In this document: one piece after another, positions 7,359 to 14,524 of the stretch
How the letters are laid out: every line of letters starts with the position of its first letter
How positions within the stretch are numbered: position 1 is the first letter of the stretch
Assembly (NCBI GenBank): GCA_035626155.1
Contig: DASPOF010000054.1
Span: forward strand, 1 to 33,459
From: DASPOF01 sp035626155
Lineage (GTDB): Bacteria > Desulfobacterota > Binatia > Binatales > Binataceae
Direction: 5' to 3'
DNA length: 33,459 bases
The notes under the pieces: model-generated
The model's input: the letters and a program-made list of their open reading frames with translations, nothing else
Told to the model about the DNA's origin: nothing
Database searches by the model: none
Position numbers and translations under genes: made by a program

Positions 7359-7593
7359 CTATCGGCGATCGGCGCGGGCGCGTATAGACCACCCGGAACA
7401 ATTTCAATGCGATGAGGCAGCCTTCGCATCGCTCGCCGATCTCTTCCGGCGCCTGCGGCTCGAGGTGAACCTCGAACCCGAGATCCGTGTACACTTGCAC
7501 CGCCTCTTTGAGCCGAGGCGGCGCGCCGGCGAATCGGCGGGTCCATCCATGGGCGAGCAGGTCCGCTTCCCGCGATTCGTAACGAACGCTCAA
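7354..7593 (-). CDS. Small conserved-looking protein coupled to bcrD
   Basis: A 79-residue ORF starting at TTG 7593, whose start overlaps the TGA of bcrD in a TTGA arrangement, the mark of translational coupling. The sequence looks like a real compact domain: RLKEAVQVYTDLGFEVHLEP, then EIGERCEGCLIALKLFRVVYTRPR. The CEGC pair is a possible metal or redox site. I recall similar short proteins (helix, GFEV strand, paired Cys, then YTR) near CoA-dehydratase and molybdenum genes of uncultured bacteria, but I cannot name a family or function. The C-terminus runs into the relic described at 7295-7358, so the last few residues (RSPIA) may be abnormal. A non-coding alternative is possible but less likely given the coupling. 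Confidence 0.6.
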   Translation of the reverse strand: MSVRYESREADLLAHGWTRRFAGAPPRLKEAVQVYTDLGFEVHLEPQAPEEIGERCEGCLIALKLFRVVYTRPRRSPIA

Positions 7594-8405
7594 GTCTCTG
7601 CTGCTTCGCTTGCGCGGAGCTTTTCCAGCCGTTGACGCGCAAGAATCGCGGCGCCAATCGCTGCGGTGTATTGCGCAAAATCGCCCGGAGGAACGTTGGC
7701 CGCCTGTTTCAGCCGGTCGCGGATCACGTCCGCCATTGTCGTAAAGCGCAGAATGCCTCCCAGCAGCGTGAACTCGGGTTCCATCTTCACCCGCTTCATC
7801 AATTGCAGGCCGCGATCGGCGAGCGAGACGATTGCGCCATGCATGATGTCGGCAGGGGTCTGCCCTTCGGAGAGGTGATTAATCACTTCCGATTCTGCGA
7901 ATACCGCGCAGACGCTCGAAATCGTTACCGGGTTGGTGGAAGTGGAGGTAAGCGGCCCGATGTGCTCGACGCCGTAGCCCATATAGCGCGCCGTCTTCTC
8001 CAGGAACGCGCCGGTTCCCGCCGCGCATTTGTCATTGACGCGAAACGAGTAGACCTTGCCGCGCTCGTCGAGCCTGCTCGCCTTCATCGTCTGGCCGCCA
8101 ACATCGAGCACGGTCCTGGTGGCAGGGAAAAAATACCGCGCGCCGCGAGCCTGAGCGGTGATGTCAGTGACCTGAACGTCGCGAAACGGGACCTGATAGC
8201 GCCCGAAGCCGGTGCTCGCGACGTAGGCGATATCGCGGCCGGCCAGTCCGCATTGCGCAAGCGCCCGATGAAAGGCGTCGGCCGCAGCCTCGGCCAGACG
8301 AAATCCGGTGTTCACCATCGCTCTTGCAGCGAGCTCGCCATCGGCGCCAAGGATCACCGCCTTGGTGTAGGTTGAACCCACGTCAATTCCAGCGGTGATG
8401 TTCAT
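7590..8405 (-). CDS. bcrD: Benzoyl-CoA reductase ATPase subunit D
   Basis: A 271-residue ASKHA-fold ATPase, one half of the electron-activating module that couples ATP hydrolysis to ferredoxin-driven reduction of the aromatic ring. The phosphate-binding motif DVGSTYTKAV is at residues 8-17, and the second phosphate loop is LDVGGQTMKAS. Cys127 (NDKCAAGTGAFLE) and Cys166 (SVCAVFAESEV) are in exactly the positions that bridge the shared 4Fe-4S cluster in archerases such as HgdC. The GGQTMK variant, where the A-type subunit has GGQDTK, marks the D-type. The ATG at 8405 overlaps the bcrA TGA (ATGA). Length and gene order match the Azoarcus-type (BzdQ) subunit. With BcrA it should form a heterodimer bound to BcrBC. 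Confidence 0.9.
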   Translation of the reverse strand: MNITAGIDVGSTYTKAVILGADGELAARAMVNTGFRLAEAAADAFHRALAQCGLAGRDIAYVASTGFGRYQVPFRDVQVTDITAQARGARYFFPATRTVLDVGGQTMKASRLDERGKVYSFRVNDKCAAGTGAFLEKTARYMGYGVEHIGPLTSTSTNPVTISSVCAVFAESEVINHLSEGQTPADIMHGAIVSLADRGLQLMKRVKMEPEFTLLGGILRFTTMADVIRDRLKQAANVPPGDFAQYTAAIGAAILARQRLEKLRASEAAET

Positions 8406-9220
8406 GGGCCCGGTTCCCTCTGCGCGGCCGGCCGCCAGCTCGCGGCTATCTGATCGAGCGCGAACAACGCCGCGCCCAGAGCGCCCGTATAGTGCGAGTC
8501 TTCGCTGACGTTCAGCTCTGTCCCGAGCATCTCGCCGAGGACGCGCACGATGCCGGCGTTGCGGGTAACGCCGCCGGTGAAAGTGATTTGCTCGACGATT
8601 CCGACACGCCGCAGCAGCGCGATCGAGCGCTGCGCGATCGAGCGATGCACACCCATCAGGATGTCCTCGATCTTCTTGCCCCGGCCGAGCCACGAGAGCA
8701 CCTCGGATTCGGCAAACACGGTGCAGGTGGTGGTGATCGGGACCGGCTTCTCCGCGCGCAAGGCAGTAGGTCCCAACTCTTCCAGCGGGATTCCCAGCAC
8801 GTAGGCGGCGGCCTCAAGGAAGCGCCCGGTTCCCGCCGCGCATTTGTCGTTCATGCAGAAATCGACCACCTCGCCGGACGGCGTCACCCGGATCGCCTTG
8901 GTGTCCTGGCCGCCCATGTCGAGCACCGTCTGCGTGGCGGGAAACATTTTTACCGCGCCACGCGCGTGACAACTGATCTCGGTTACCTGCGAATTGCCGA
9001 ACGTGACACGAAAGCGTCCGTAGCCGGTCCCGACGACATAGCCAACTTGCTCGTCGGTGATCGCGTTTGTTTCGAGCGCGAGCAGGAAGGCTTTTTCGGC
9101 CGCGGCGACCACGTTCGCTCCGGTATCGATAAGCGCGCGGCCGGCGATCGCGCCCTTCTCGTCCACGATCACGGCCTTGGTCTGGGTCGATCCGACATCG
9201 ACCCCCGCAGCATAAGCCAT
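8402..9220 (-). CDS. bcrA: Benzoyl-CoA reductase ATPase subunit A
   Basis: A 272-residue BadF/BadG/BcrA/BcrD-family ATPase, paralogous to the product of the next gene. It has DVGSTQTKAV at residues 8-17, LDMGGQDTKAI near residue 100, Cys127 in NDKCAAGTGRFLE and Cys166 in TTCTVFAESEV, the two cluster ligands each ATPase subunit supplies. The protein is much shorter than Thauera/Rhodopseudomonas BcrA/BadF (over 400 residues) and matches the Azoarcus-type BzdP size, so this is a Bzd-like reductase. ATG 9220 follows GGAGG by 8 bases and lies 5 bases after the bcrB stop. An open frame extends upstream to 9394 but runs through bcrB and lacks family sequence. The A/D assignment rests on the conserved order C-B-A-D and on the GGQDTK motif. 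Confidence 0.9.
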   Translation of the reverse strand: MAYAAGVDVGSTQTKAVIVDEKGAIAGRALIDTGANVVAAAEKAFLLALETNAITDEQVGYVVGTGYGRFRVTFGNSQVTEISCHARGAVKMFPATQTVLDMGGQDTKAIRVTPSGEVVDFCMNDKCAAGTGRFLEAAAYVLGIPLEELGPTALRAEKPVPITTTCTVFAESEVLSWLGRGKKIEDILMGVHRSIAQRSIALLRRVGIVEQITFTGGVTRNAGIVRVLGEMLGTELNVSEDSHYTGALGAALFALDQIAASWRPAAQREPGP

Positions 9221-9225
9221 CGCGC

Positions 9226-10554
9226 CTACCTCCGCGCCAAAGCCGCCGATTGCGCTGGCGCGCCGGCTTGCACGCGCATCTTCTTCGACGCGAGGCCCTC
9301 GAAAAACGCGTCGATCCGGTTCTTCATCTGCGCCTCGGACACGACCCGTTTGTCGACGAGGTCCGACTCGATGAAGAGCGACATCGCATCGCATCGCGCA
9401 CTGATCGCGCGGCGCTTGTCCGCAAGCCCGGTCGAAACTGTGCGGCAGCTCTTGATCGGATGGTACACAATGCCGTCGGCGGCGAACGCGCCCACCGCCT
9501 CCAGAAGCTCACGCTCGCCAAAGAACATCGAGTCCATCGAGTGCCGCACGCTGACGAGCAACCCCTCGGCGAGGCTCTCGATCGGACGGGCGAGGTCGTA
9601 CCTAAACGGCGCGTCGATCCCGCCGGCGGCGAATTGCAGATAGGTCGAGGCGACAAACACGCCGCCCCAGTTCGCAAACAGCTCGAAGAAGCGGCGGAAG
9701 ATCGGATAGCAGGGAACGCCGATGAAGATGAGACGGTATTTCTCCTCGGCCAGCGTACCGATCCGATTCTCGGCCCTGTAGGCCATTTCCTCGGCGAGAT
9801 CCTCGAAGTACCTGCTCCCCTCGGGGGTGCCGCGCAGCGCGTTGGCGACGCCGAGGTAGATGGTCCCGTCGCTCAGCGCGTTGAACGGCGCCGGCCGGCT
9901 GCGATTGAGCGCGAGCACGCGCTGATACGCCGCGCTCATCGTGTTCGCGTGATGCAGCGTCTCGCGCAGCCGGCCGATGTCGAATTTCATTCCCGAGACG
10001 CGCTCGCAAACCGGGATCAGCTCGCGGAGCTGGCACTCGACGTAGCGGCGATCGCGCTCGAAGCCGTCGCTGGAGCCGAGCGGGCCTTCCCCCGCGCTTC
10101 GAGAGCCGGGTACGTCCAGCGTGAAGACGGGCATCCCATAAAGCCGCTCCCATATCTCCGCCCACTTCACGTAGGTATTGCAGGCGTTGGTGAGCACGGC
10201 CAGGTCGGGCTTCGGGATGCGGCCCATCGGATGCTCGCCGTGACGGAGTTGCACGCCCACGTCAGCCTTCACGTATCCGCACACGTCGGGCGAGTACCCG
10301 TAGTCCTCCGCTACTGCCAGGTAATCCTGGGCGACGCGGCGCACCGCGGTCTGCAGCGAATTGATTTCGGGAAATGAAACATGGAGCCCGAAAGAGCGGA
10401 GAAATTCGGCGAGGCTGCCCATCACGAAGACGTAGGCTGTCTTCTCTCCGCGTTCGGGCGCTGCGCTGAGCGCATCGAACCATCGGCGGAACAGGATGCC
10501 GCCGTCCTTCGCTCCGCGTCCGAGTATTTCCGCGCCGTTAACGCCAGCGGCCAT
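9226..10554 (-). CDS. bcrB: Benzoyl-CoA reductase substrate-binding subunit B
   Basis: A 442-residue member of the 2-hydroxyacyl-CoA dehydratase/BCR B-subunit family. With BcrC it forms the module that binds aroyl-CoA and carries cubane clusters delivering single electrons to the ring. Likely cluster cysteines: LTNACNTYVKWAEIWERLYG (about residue 143), GVPCYPIFRRFF, and KSCRTVSTGLADKRRAI; the last segment is strongly characteristic of BcrB/BzdO/BadE. Also typical is DVCGYVKADVG. GGAG precedes the ATG by 8 bases. It starts 32 bases after bcrC and is followed 5 bases later by bcrA. The substrate could be benzoyl-CoA or a substituted analogue such as 3-hydroxy- or 3-methylbenzoyl-CoA; sequence alone does not decide. 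Confidence 0.92.
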   Translation of the reverse strand: MAAGVNGAEILGRGAKDGGILFRRWFDALSAAPERGEKTAYVFVMGSLAEFLRSFGLHVSFPEINSLQTAVRRVAQDYLAVAEDYGYSPDVCGYVKADVGVQLRHGEHPMGRIPKPDLAVLTNACNTYVKWAEIWERLYGMPVFTLDVPGSRSAGEGPLGSSDGFERDRRYVECQLRELIPVCERVSGMKFDIGRLRETLHHANTMSAAYQRVLALNRSRPAPFNALSDGTIYLGVANALRGTPEGSRYFEDLAEEMAYRAENRIGTLAEEKYRLIFIGVPCYPIFRRFFELFANWGGVFVASTYLQFAAGGIDAPFRYDLARPIESLAEGLLVSVRHSMDSMFFGERELLEAVGAFAADGIVYHPIKSCRTVSTGLADKRRAISARCDAMSLFIESDLVDKRVVSEAQMKNRIDAFFEGLASKKMRVQAGAPAQSAALARR

Positions 10555-10586
10555 CGTGATCGCTCCCTTGCACGCTCTACCGCCTC

Positions 10587-11756
10587 TCAGTCGAACAGGA
10601 TGTTTTCGACGAAAGTCTCCAACTGGACTTCGAGGCTGTCGAAGCTGGTCATGCTCTCTTCGAATTCAGTCACGAAGTACGCAACGCGCGCGTCATCGAG
10701 CGCCCTGGAATACGCGACCTGCTCGTCGAGGCCGGGCTCGCACATCTTGGCCGCAGCGAGGATCACGGCATCGGCGCGCGCACCCGCCACGCGCTCAAGC
10801 AACATCTTTTCCTTGGGCTTGCGCAGATCGTGCTGCACGGGACTGTACGACGAGCCGTTCAGGTATGCCTCGGCCAGGTTCATCAGCGGGTCGCCGTCCG
10901 CCGCGACGTCGCCCACGATCCAGCGCATCCCGATCAGCAGATCGTCATCGACCACGTAACAGGACTGCGCGATGAGACGGAGGAGGTCCAGCGGCGGCTG
11001 CTCGCAGAAGCCGCCCTCGAACACCGTCCTGACCTTGTCCTGGCGGCGGGCCGCGCGCAGCCTGATCTTCGGAATCAGCGCCGCGAGCAGATCGTTGTGC
11101 TCCTCGCGCGGGATGACTGCCCCGGCCGCGAGCAGCACGTAGGCCTCCTCGATCGGCAGCAACCACGGGGTCTCGCGCTTGATCGCGTACAGTTCGCGGA
11201 TCAGGCGCCGATTGCGATTGAAGACTTCGATCGAATTGCCCAGGCGCGCGGCGCTCACCGCCGCGCCGGCAACCTGCTCGATATCGCGGCGGATGCGATC
11301 GTATTCGTCACGCAGATAGATCGCCGACCCCGCGGAGTTCGGGTTCTGCGGCAGATAAAGGATCTGCGCCGGGTAAGAAAGATTGCGCGCCCAGATCGCG
11401 GCCAGGTTGCGCGCCGCATCGCAAATCGGATGGGTGACGAACATGTCCAGTTCCAGCCGGCCGCTCAACCCGAGCTCCAGCGAGCTGCGCAGGATCGAGC
11501 AGATGTAGGAGCCGAAGCGGGAATCCGCCTGCTGGCGTTCGACCGCCGCTCCCCGCACCTTCACCGGCAGCATCCCGGCCGCGTGCGCAAGCTCCTCGGG
11601 AAAGTAGACCTGGAAATGACCCAGCACCTTGCCGCCCGCCTCGCGCCAGCGCCGCACGCTTGGAAACGTCGCATCCTCGACCAGTTCCCGGCACAGCGCG
11701 AGGGCCTCGTCGAGCGGCTTTTCGCCCCATCCCTCGGTGAATCTAGCCCGCTGCAT
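10587..11756 (-). CDS. bcrC: Benzoyl-CoA reductase subunit C
   Basis: A 389-residue partner of BcrB, from the same 2-hydroxyacyl-CoA dehydratase/BCR superfamily. Conserved family segments: GKVLGHFQVYFPEELAHAAG, THPICDAARNLAAIW, PQNPNSAGSAIYLRDEY, VFEGGFCEQPPLDLLRL, and AAKMCEPGLDEQ. The three Cys contexts match the expected Fe-S ligand positions. The frame extends to 11804, but ATG 11756 is preferred: AAGGGG lies about 9 bases upstream and the homologous N-terminus (MQRARFTEGWGEK) starts there. This start lies 14 bases inside the 3' end of padR, so regulator and reductase are on one transcript and probably translationally coupled. Gene order C-B-A-D is that of Thauera bcr and Azoarcus bzdNOPQ. 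No ferredoxin gene is attached, unlike several known bcr/bzd clusters. Confidence 0.92.
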   Translation of the reverse strand: MQRARFTEGWGEKPLDEALALCRELVEDATFPSVRRWREAGGKVLGHFQVYFPEELAHAAGMLPVKVRGAAVERQQADSRFGSYICSILRSSLELGLSGRLELDMFVTHPICDAARNLAAIWARNLSYPAQILYLPQNPNSAGSAIYLRDEYDRIRRDIEQVAGAAVSAARLGNSIEVFNRNRRLIRELYAIKRETPWLLPIEEAYVLLAAGAVIPREEHNDLLAALIPKIRLRAARRQDKVRTVFEGGFCEQPPLDLLRLIAQSCYVVDDDLLIGMRWIVGDVAADGDPLMNLAEAYLNGSSYSPVQHDLRKPKEKMLLERVAGARADAVILAAAKMCEPGLDEQVAYSRALDDARVAYFVTEFEESMTSFDSLEVQLETFVENILFD

Positions 11757-12342
11757 TCGCCGCCGCCCCTTGCGCACGGGCTTTGAACGAGCGATGGCGC
11801 TCAAGCGTGCGCGCGCACCATTCGAGGTACATCCGCTCGTACTCGATCGCGTGGTAAAGGCATTGTGCGTTCCAGAACAGGATCGGGTCCCGAGTGCGGG
11901 AAAGAGGACCGTGACGCTCCTCGAGTTGTCGTTCGAGTTGCGAATAGAAATCGAGTTGCTTTTGATGCAGCCCCCGATGATGCTCGATTTGCGCCTCGGC
12001 CTCGCCGTCTGAAATCAGGTTGAAGGCAAAGCATTTCAGCATCATCTCGTCCTTGATCGCCTGGAGCTTGGGCGCCTTGCCAAGCCAGGCCACCGCTTCT
12101 GCGCGGCCCTTGGGCGTGACCTGGTACACGGTCTTGGTCGGGCGCCATTGATGAGTGACCTTGTGGCCGACGATCAGCCCGGCTTTCTCCATCTTCCGGA
12201 GCTCTCGGTATATCTGACTTTGATTGGCGTGCCAGAAGAACACGATGGAGCCGTTGAAGCGGCGCTTGAGTTCGTAACCGCTGAGCGGTCTGTGGTCGAG
12301 CAGTTCGAGGATCGCGAAGCGGAGCATTAGGTCACTCGTCAC
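11743..12342 (-). CDS. PadR-family transcriptional regulator, first gene of the bcr operon
   Basis: About 199 residues with an N-terminal PadR winged helix (LRFAILELLDHRPLSGYELKRRF, then HANQSQIYRELRKMEKAGLI and VYQVTPKGRAEAVAWL) and a C-terminal helical domain of the Vir_act_alpha_C type (QKQLDFYSQLERQLEERHG ending YERMYLEWCARTLERH). PadR proteins are usually repressors, and several respond to phenolic or aromatic acids. The start is a choice: GTG 12342 (VTSDLMLRF) is given, ATG 12327 is the alternative, and neither has a strong Shine-Dalgarno. A perfect 7-6-7 inverted repeat ends one base upstream of GTG 12342, implying autoregulation and control of bcrCBAD, whose first gene overlaps the padR 3' end. 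An open frame to 12447 passes through that operator and is rejected. The effector is unknown; an aroyl-CoA or aromatic acid is plausible. Confidence 0.88.
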   Translation of the reverse strand: MTSDLMLRFAILELLDHRPLSGYELKRRFNGSIVFFWHANQSQIYRELRKMEKAGLIVGHKVTHQWRPTKTVYQVTPKGRAEAVAWLGKAPKLQAIKDEMMLKCFAFNLISDGEAEAQIEHHRGLHQKQLDFYSQLERQLEERHGPLSRTRDPILFWNAQCLYHAIEYERMYLEWCARTLERHRSFKARAQGAAANAAG

Positions 12343-12362
12343 ATAGGTGATTAAGCACCTAT
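12343..12362. promoter_or_regulatory. Candidate PadR operator upstream of padR-bcrCBAD
   Basis: ATAGGTG, the 6-base spacer ATTAAG, then CACCTAT: a perfect 7-bp inverted repeat that abuts the padR start codon on the minus strand. Size and symmetry suit a dimeric winged-helix repressor. Repression of the whole padR-bcr transcript is inference from position. Confidence 0.6.
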
Positions 12363-12576
12363 TACCAGCGACTGCGCCAAATTGCAAAAGCTTGCAAAGA
12401 CCGCAATTCAGAGAGCTTGCCTGGAACGAGACGCGCCTTTCCGGCAAGGCGGTTCGGGCGCGCTCTGTCGGAGTGTCGCCTACCGCTGCCCTATTGGCTG
12501 CACGCTCATGGCGGGAGTCATCAGACCATCAGCTTTTTGCGCTGGCCGACCACCTCGGCGACGGTGGACGGCATGA
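12363..12576. other. dch-padR intergenic region with secondary inverted repeats
   Basis: This spacer between dch (ending 12577) and padR holds CGCCTT-N6-AAGGCG (12434-12451), a 6-bp stem without a T-run on either side, and a nested AT-rich dyad, AATTGC (12380-12385) to GCAATT (12403-12408), that includes two TTGCAA palindromes. It probably contains the promoter for padR-bcr. A 17-codon ORF (12521-12574, minus) begins 11 bases after a GGAGG but resembles nothing I know. Confidence 0.4.
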
Positions 12577-13356
12577 TTAGCGGTCCTCCCACCGCGGCGG
12601 CCGCTTTTCGAGAAAGGCGTTCAACCCCTCGACCGCATCATGGCTCCGCATGAGATCCTGGAGATAAAGCTGCTCGACAGCGGCGAGCTGGCCCCGCACA
12701 CGGTCCACGAGGCCGGATCGCGCGGCAGCAAGTGCGCGGCGTAATGACGACGCCGAGCGCTTCGCAAGGTGCTCGTCGAAGTACGCCAGCGCCGCCGCTT
12801 CAGGATCCTCTGCGACCGCGCTTGCCAGTCCGATACGCAGTGCCTCGCGCCCATCGATGGAACGGCCCGACAGCAGGAGATCTTCGGCGGCAGCACGGCC
12901 GACGCGCTCCGGAAGCAGGCATGAGGCCGCCGGAGCAAACACACCGAGCGTGATCTCGGGCTGTCCAAGCTTCGCCTCCGGGGCGACGAAGATGAGGTGT
13001 GCGGCCGCCGCGAGCTCGAGGCCGCCGCCCAGGCATTGGCCTCGGATGGCGGCGAGGATCGGCACCGGAAAGGCCAGCATTCGCAACAGCAGCGCATGCA
13101 GGGCCTTCAACATCCCGGCGACGCTCTCGGGCAGATGCTCTTGCACGCTCGCGCCGAAGCTGAAGTGCGCGCCCTCGGCGTCGAGCAGCACACCTCGCAG
13201 CGCAGGGGCGCCGCCTGCAACTTCGGCATCACTCAGCGCCGCATCGAGCGCGGCAATCATCTCGGCGTCGATGATGTTTGCCTTCGGTCGCGCCAGCCGG
13301 ATCCGCAGGAGCCGGCCGTCGCGCTCACGCCAAACCCTGACCGGACCCGCAGGCAT
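12577..13356 (-). CDS. dch: Cyclohexa-1,5-diene-1-carbonyl-CoA hydratase
   Basis: A 259-residue crotonase-fold enzyme that adds water to the conjugated diene made by benzoyl-CoA reductase, giving 6-hydroxycyclohex-1-ene-1-carbonyl-CoA. Supporting sequence: LARPKANIIDAEMIAALDAAL near the start, LLDAEGAHFSFGASVQEHLP (first oxyanion-hole region), GQCLGGGLELAAAAHLIF (second oxyanion hole), and LGQPEITLGVFAPAASCLLPERVGRAAAEDLLLSGR, a run typical of Dch/BzdW/BamR rather than of fatty-acid crotonases. ATG 13356 shares its A with the TGA of oah (TGATG), so the two are translationally coupled. It is the last gene of the had-oah-dch unit. A generic enoyl-CoA hydratase is the alternative, but the company of oah and had makes Dch much more likely. 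Confidence 0.92.
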   Translation of the reverse strand: MPAGPVRVWRERDGRLLRIRLARPKANIIDAEMIAALDAALSDAEVAGGAPALRGVLLDAEGAHFSFGASVQEHLPESVAGMLKALHALLLRMLAFPVPILAAIRGQCLGGGLELAAAAHLIFVAPEAKLGQPEITLGVFAPAASCLLPERVGRAAAEDLLLSGRSIDGREALRIGLASAVAEDPEAAALAYFDEHLAKRSASSLRRALAAARSGLVDRVRGQLAAVEQLYLQDLMRSHDAVEGLNAFLEKRPPRWEDR

Positions 13357-14507
13357 CAGCGTTCTCGCTGGCCGGCGCGCGCCGCGGGCAGGATGCTCTC
13401 GGTCAGCTCGACGGACCACGGGGTGCCTTGCGCCAGCGCCTGGCGAAGGGCGATGAAGTCGATCTCGCGATCCTCCTTCGTGCCTTCGTTGAACGCTCGG
13501 AACCCGGCGCGTGCCTCGGTCATCATGTTGAGCGCGAGCCAGGCTCGGGAGTCCTCCTTGTTCGCGTTCCAGCGCTCCAGCTTGACCTTGCGGATTTCCT
13601 CGATGGTCTTCAGCGTGCAATCGGGGAAAGTCGTCAGTAGCTGCGTGCAAATCCGGTCAACGCGTTCGTCGAGCAGGGAGAGATCGATGGTGCCGCGCTT
13701 GAGGAGCGCCGCTCCTTCCACCAACGCTGCTCCCGTCTTCGGTTCGCCGTATACCCAGCGCCCGTACTCATCGAACATGCGATCGGTCCACACCAGCGGG
13801 TTCGCGACGAACTTACCATCAATCTTCAGGGCGGGAACGATGTCGGTGATCATGCGCTCGCGGTACGCGCGATGTGCCGACCAGGGTTCGCATAGTACAC
13901 CCGTCTCCATGGCGCGTTCGACGCCCAGGATAACCGGCAGGAAGTCGGTCGAGCCGCCGATGGGCGCCGAGCCGTGCTTGGGGCCCGCCTGTCCGAAACG
14001 TGCCAGGTCCTGGGCAATCGAGAAGTCGCACGCCATCCCGATCTCCTGGCCGCCGCCGATGCGCATGCCGTTCACGCGGCAGACAACCGGCTTGTCACAC
14101 CCAAGGATGGCGCTGACCATATCGTTGAACAGCCGCAAATACTGCCGGTATTCCTGCGGATTGCCGGCATAATACTCGGCGTACTCCTTGGTGTTGCCGC
14201 CGGTGCAGAACGCCTTGTCGCCGACACCTGTGAACACGACAGCGACCACGTCACGAGCGCTCGAGGCGGCCCGAAATGCGAGGATCACCGCCTTGACCAT
14301 GTCAGTCGTGTACGAATTGTACTGGCTCGGGTTGTCGAGCGTGATCCAGGCGTTGTACAGGCCCGCCACTTCGCGACCACGCGGGCCGCGCACGGGCCGC
14401 TTCTCGAACCGCACGTTGCCGGTTGATCCGGTGTGCGGGACGAGGTTGTGGTCCTTTAGCGCGGTCGGCGCGGTGGCGCGGATCACGGCGTCGGTCGAAT
14501 TGGGCAT
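13356..14507 (-). CDS. oah: 6-oxocyclohex-1-ene-1-carbonyl-CoA hydrolase (ring-opening)
   Basis: A 383-residue crotonase-family enzyme, longer than ordinary enoyl-CoA hydratases as Oah/BamA/BzdY are. It hydrates 6-oxocyclohex-1-ene-1-carbonyl-CoA and cleaves the C-C bond to 3-hydroxypimelyl-CoA. Signature segments: DHNLVPHTGSTGNVRFEKRP, AWITLDNPSQYNSYTTDMVK, TGVGDKAFCTGGNTKEYAEYY, VCRVNGMRIGGGQEIGMACD, and QAGPKHGSAPIGGSTDFLP. BamA-type genes are the accepted functional marker for anaerobic aromatic degradation through benzoyl-CoA. An AGGAGG-type site precedes the ATG by a few bases. It lies 17 bases after had and overlaps dch by one base. Nothing looks missing or frameshifted. Confidence 0.97.
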   Translation of the reverse strand: MPNSTDAVIRATAPTALKDHNLVPHTGSTGNVRFEKRPVRGPRGREVAGLYNAWITLDNPSQYNSYTTDMVKAVILAFRAASSARDVVAVVFTGVGDKAFCTGGNTKEYAEYYAGNPQEYRQYLRLFNDMVSAILGCDKPVVCRVNGMRIGGGQEIGMACDFSIAQDLARFGQAGPKHGSAPIGGSTDFLPVILGVERAMETGVLCEPWSAHRAYRERMITDIVPALKIDGKFVANPLVWTDRMFDEYGRWVYGEPKTGAALVEGAALLKRGTIDLSLLDERVDRICTQLLTTFPDCTLKTIEEIRKVKLERWNANKEDSRAWLALNMMTEARAGFRAFNEGTKEDREIDFIALRQALAQGTPWSVELTESILPAARAGQRER

Positions 14508-14524
14508 AAATCCTCCTTCTTCTG

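Noticed and set aside
7295..7593. A single frameshifted gene joining the 79-residue ORF with the EPYQYL tail
   Set aside because: The tail is homologous to a different gene (the molybdopterin oxidoreductase), so it is better explained by deletion and juxtaposition than by a frameshift within one gene.
9226..11756. Reading BcrB/BcrC as 2-hydroxyglutaryl- or lactoyl-CoA dehydratase subunits
   Set aside because: Two different ATPase subunits in C-B-A-D order, the KSCRTVSTGLADKR motif and the neighbouring dch, oah and had genes fit benzoyl-CoA reductase much better.
12343..12447. N-terminal extension of PadR
   Set aside because: It runs through the perfect operator palindrome and does not resemble PadR sequence.
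12521..12574. 17-codon ORF MPSTVAEVVGQRKKLMV after a GGAGG
   Set aside because: It is too short to support, unlike any protein I know, and the Shine-Dalgarno spacing of 11 is long; kept only as a note in the intergenic entry.
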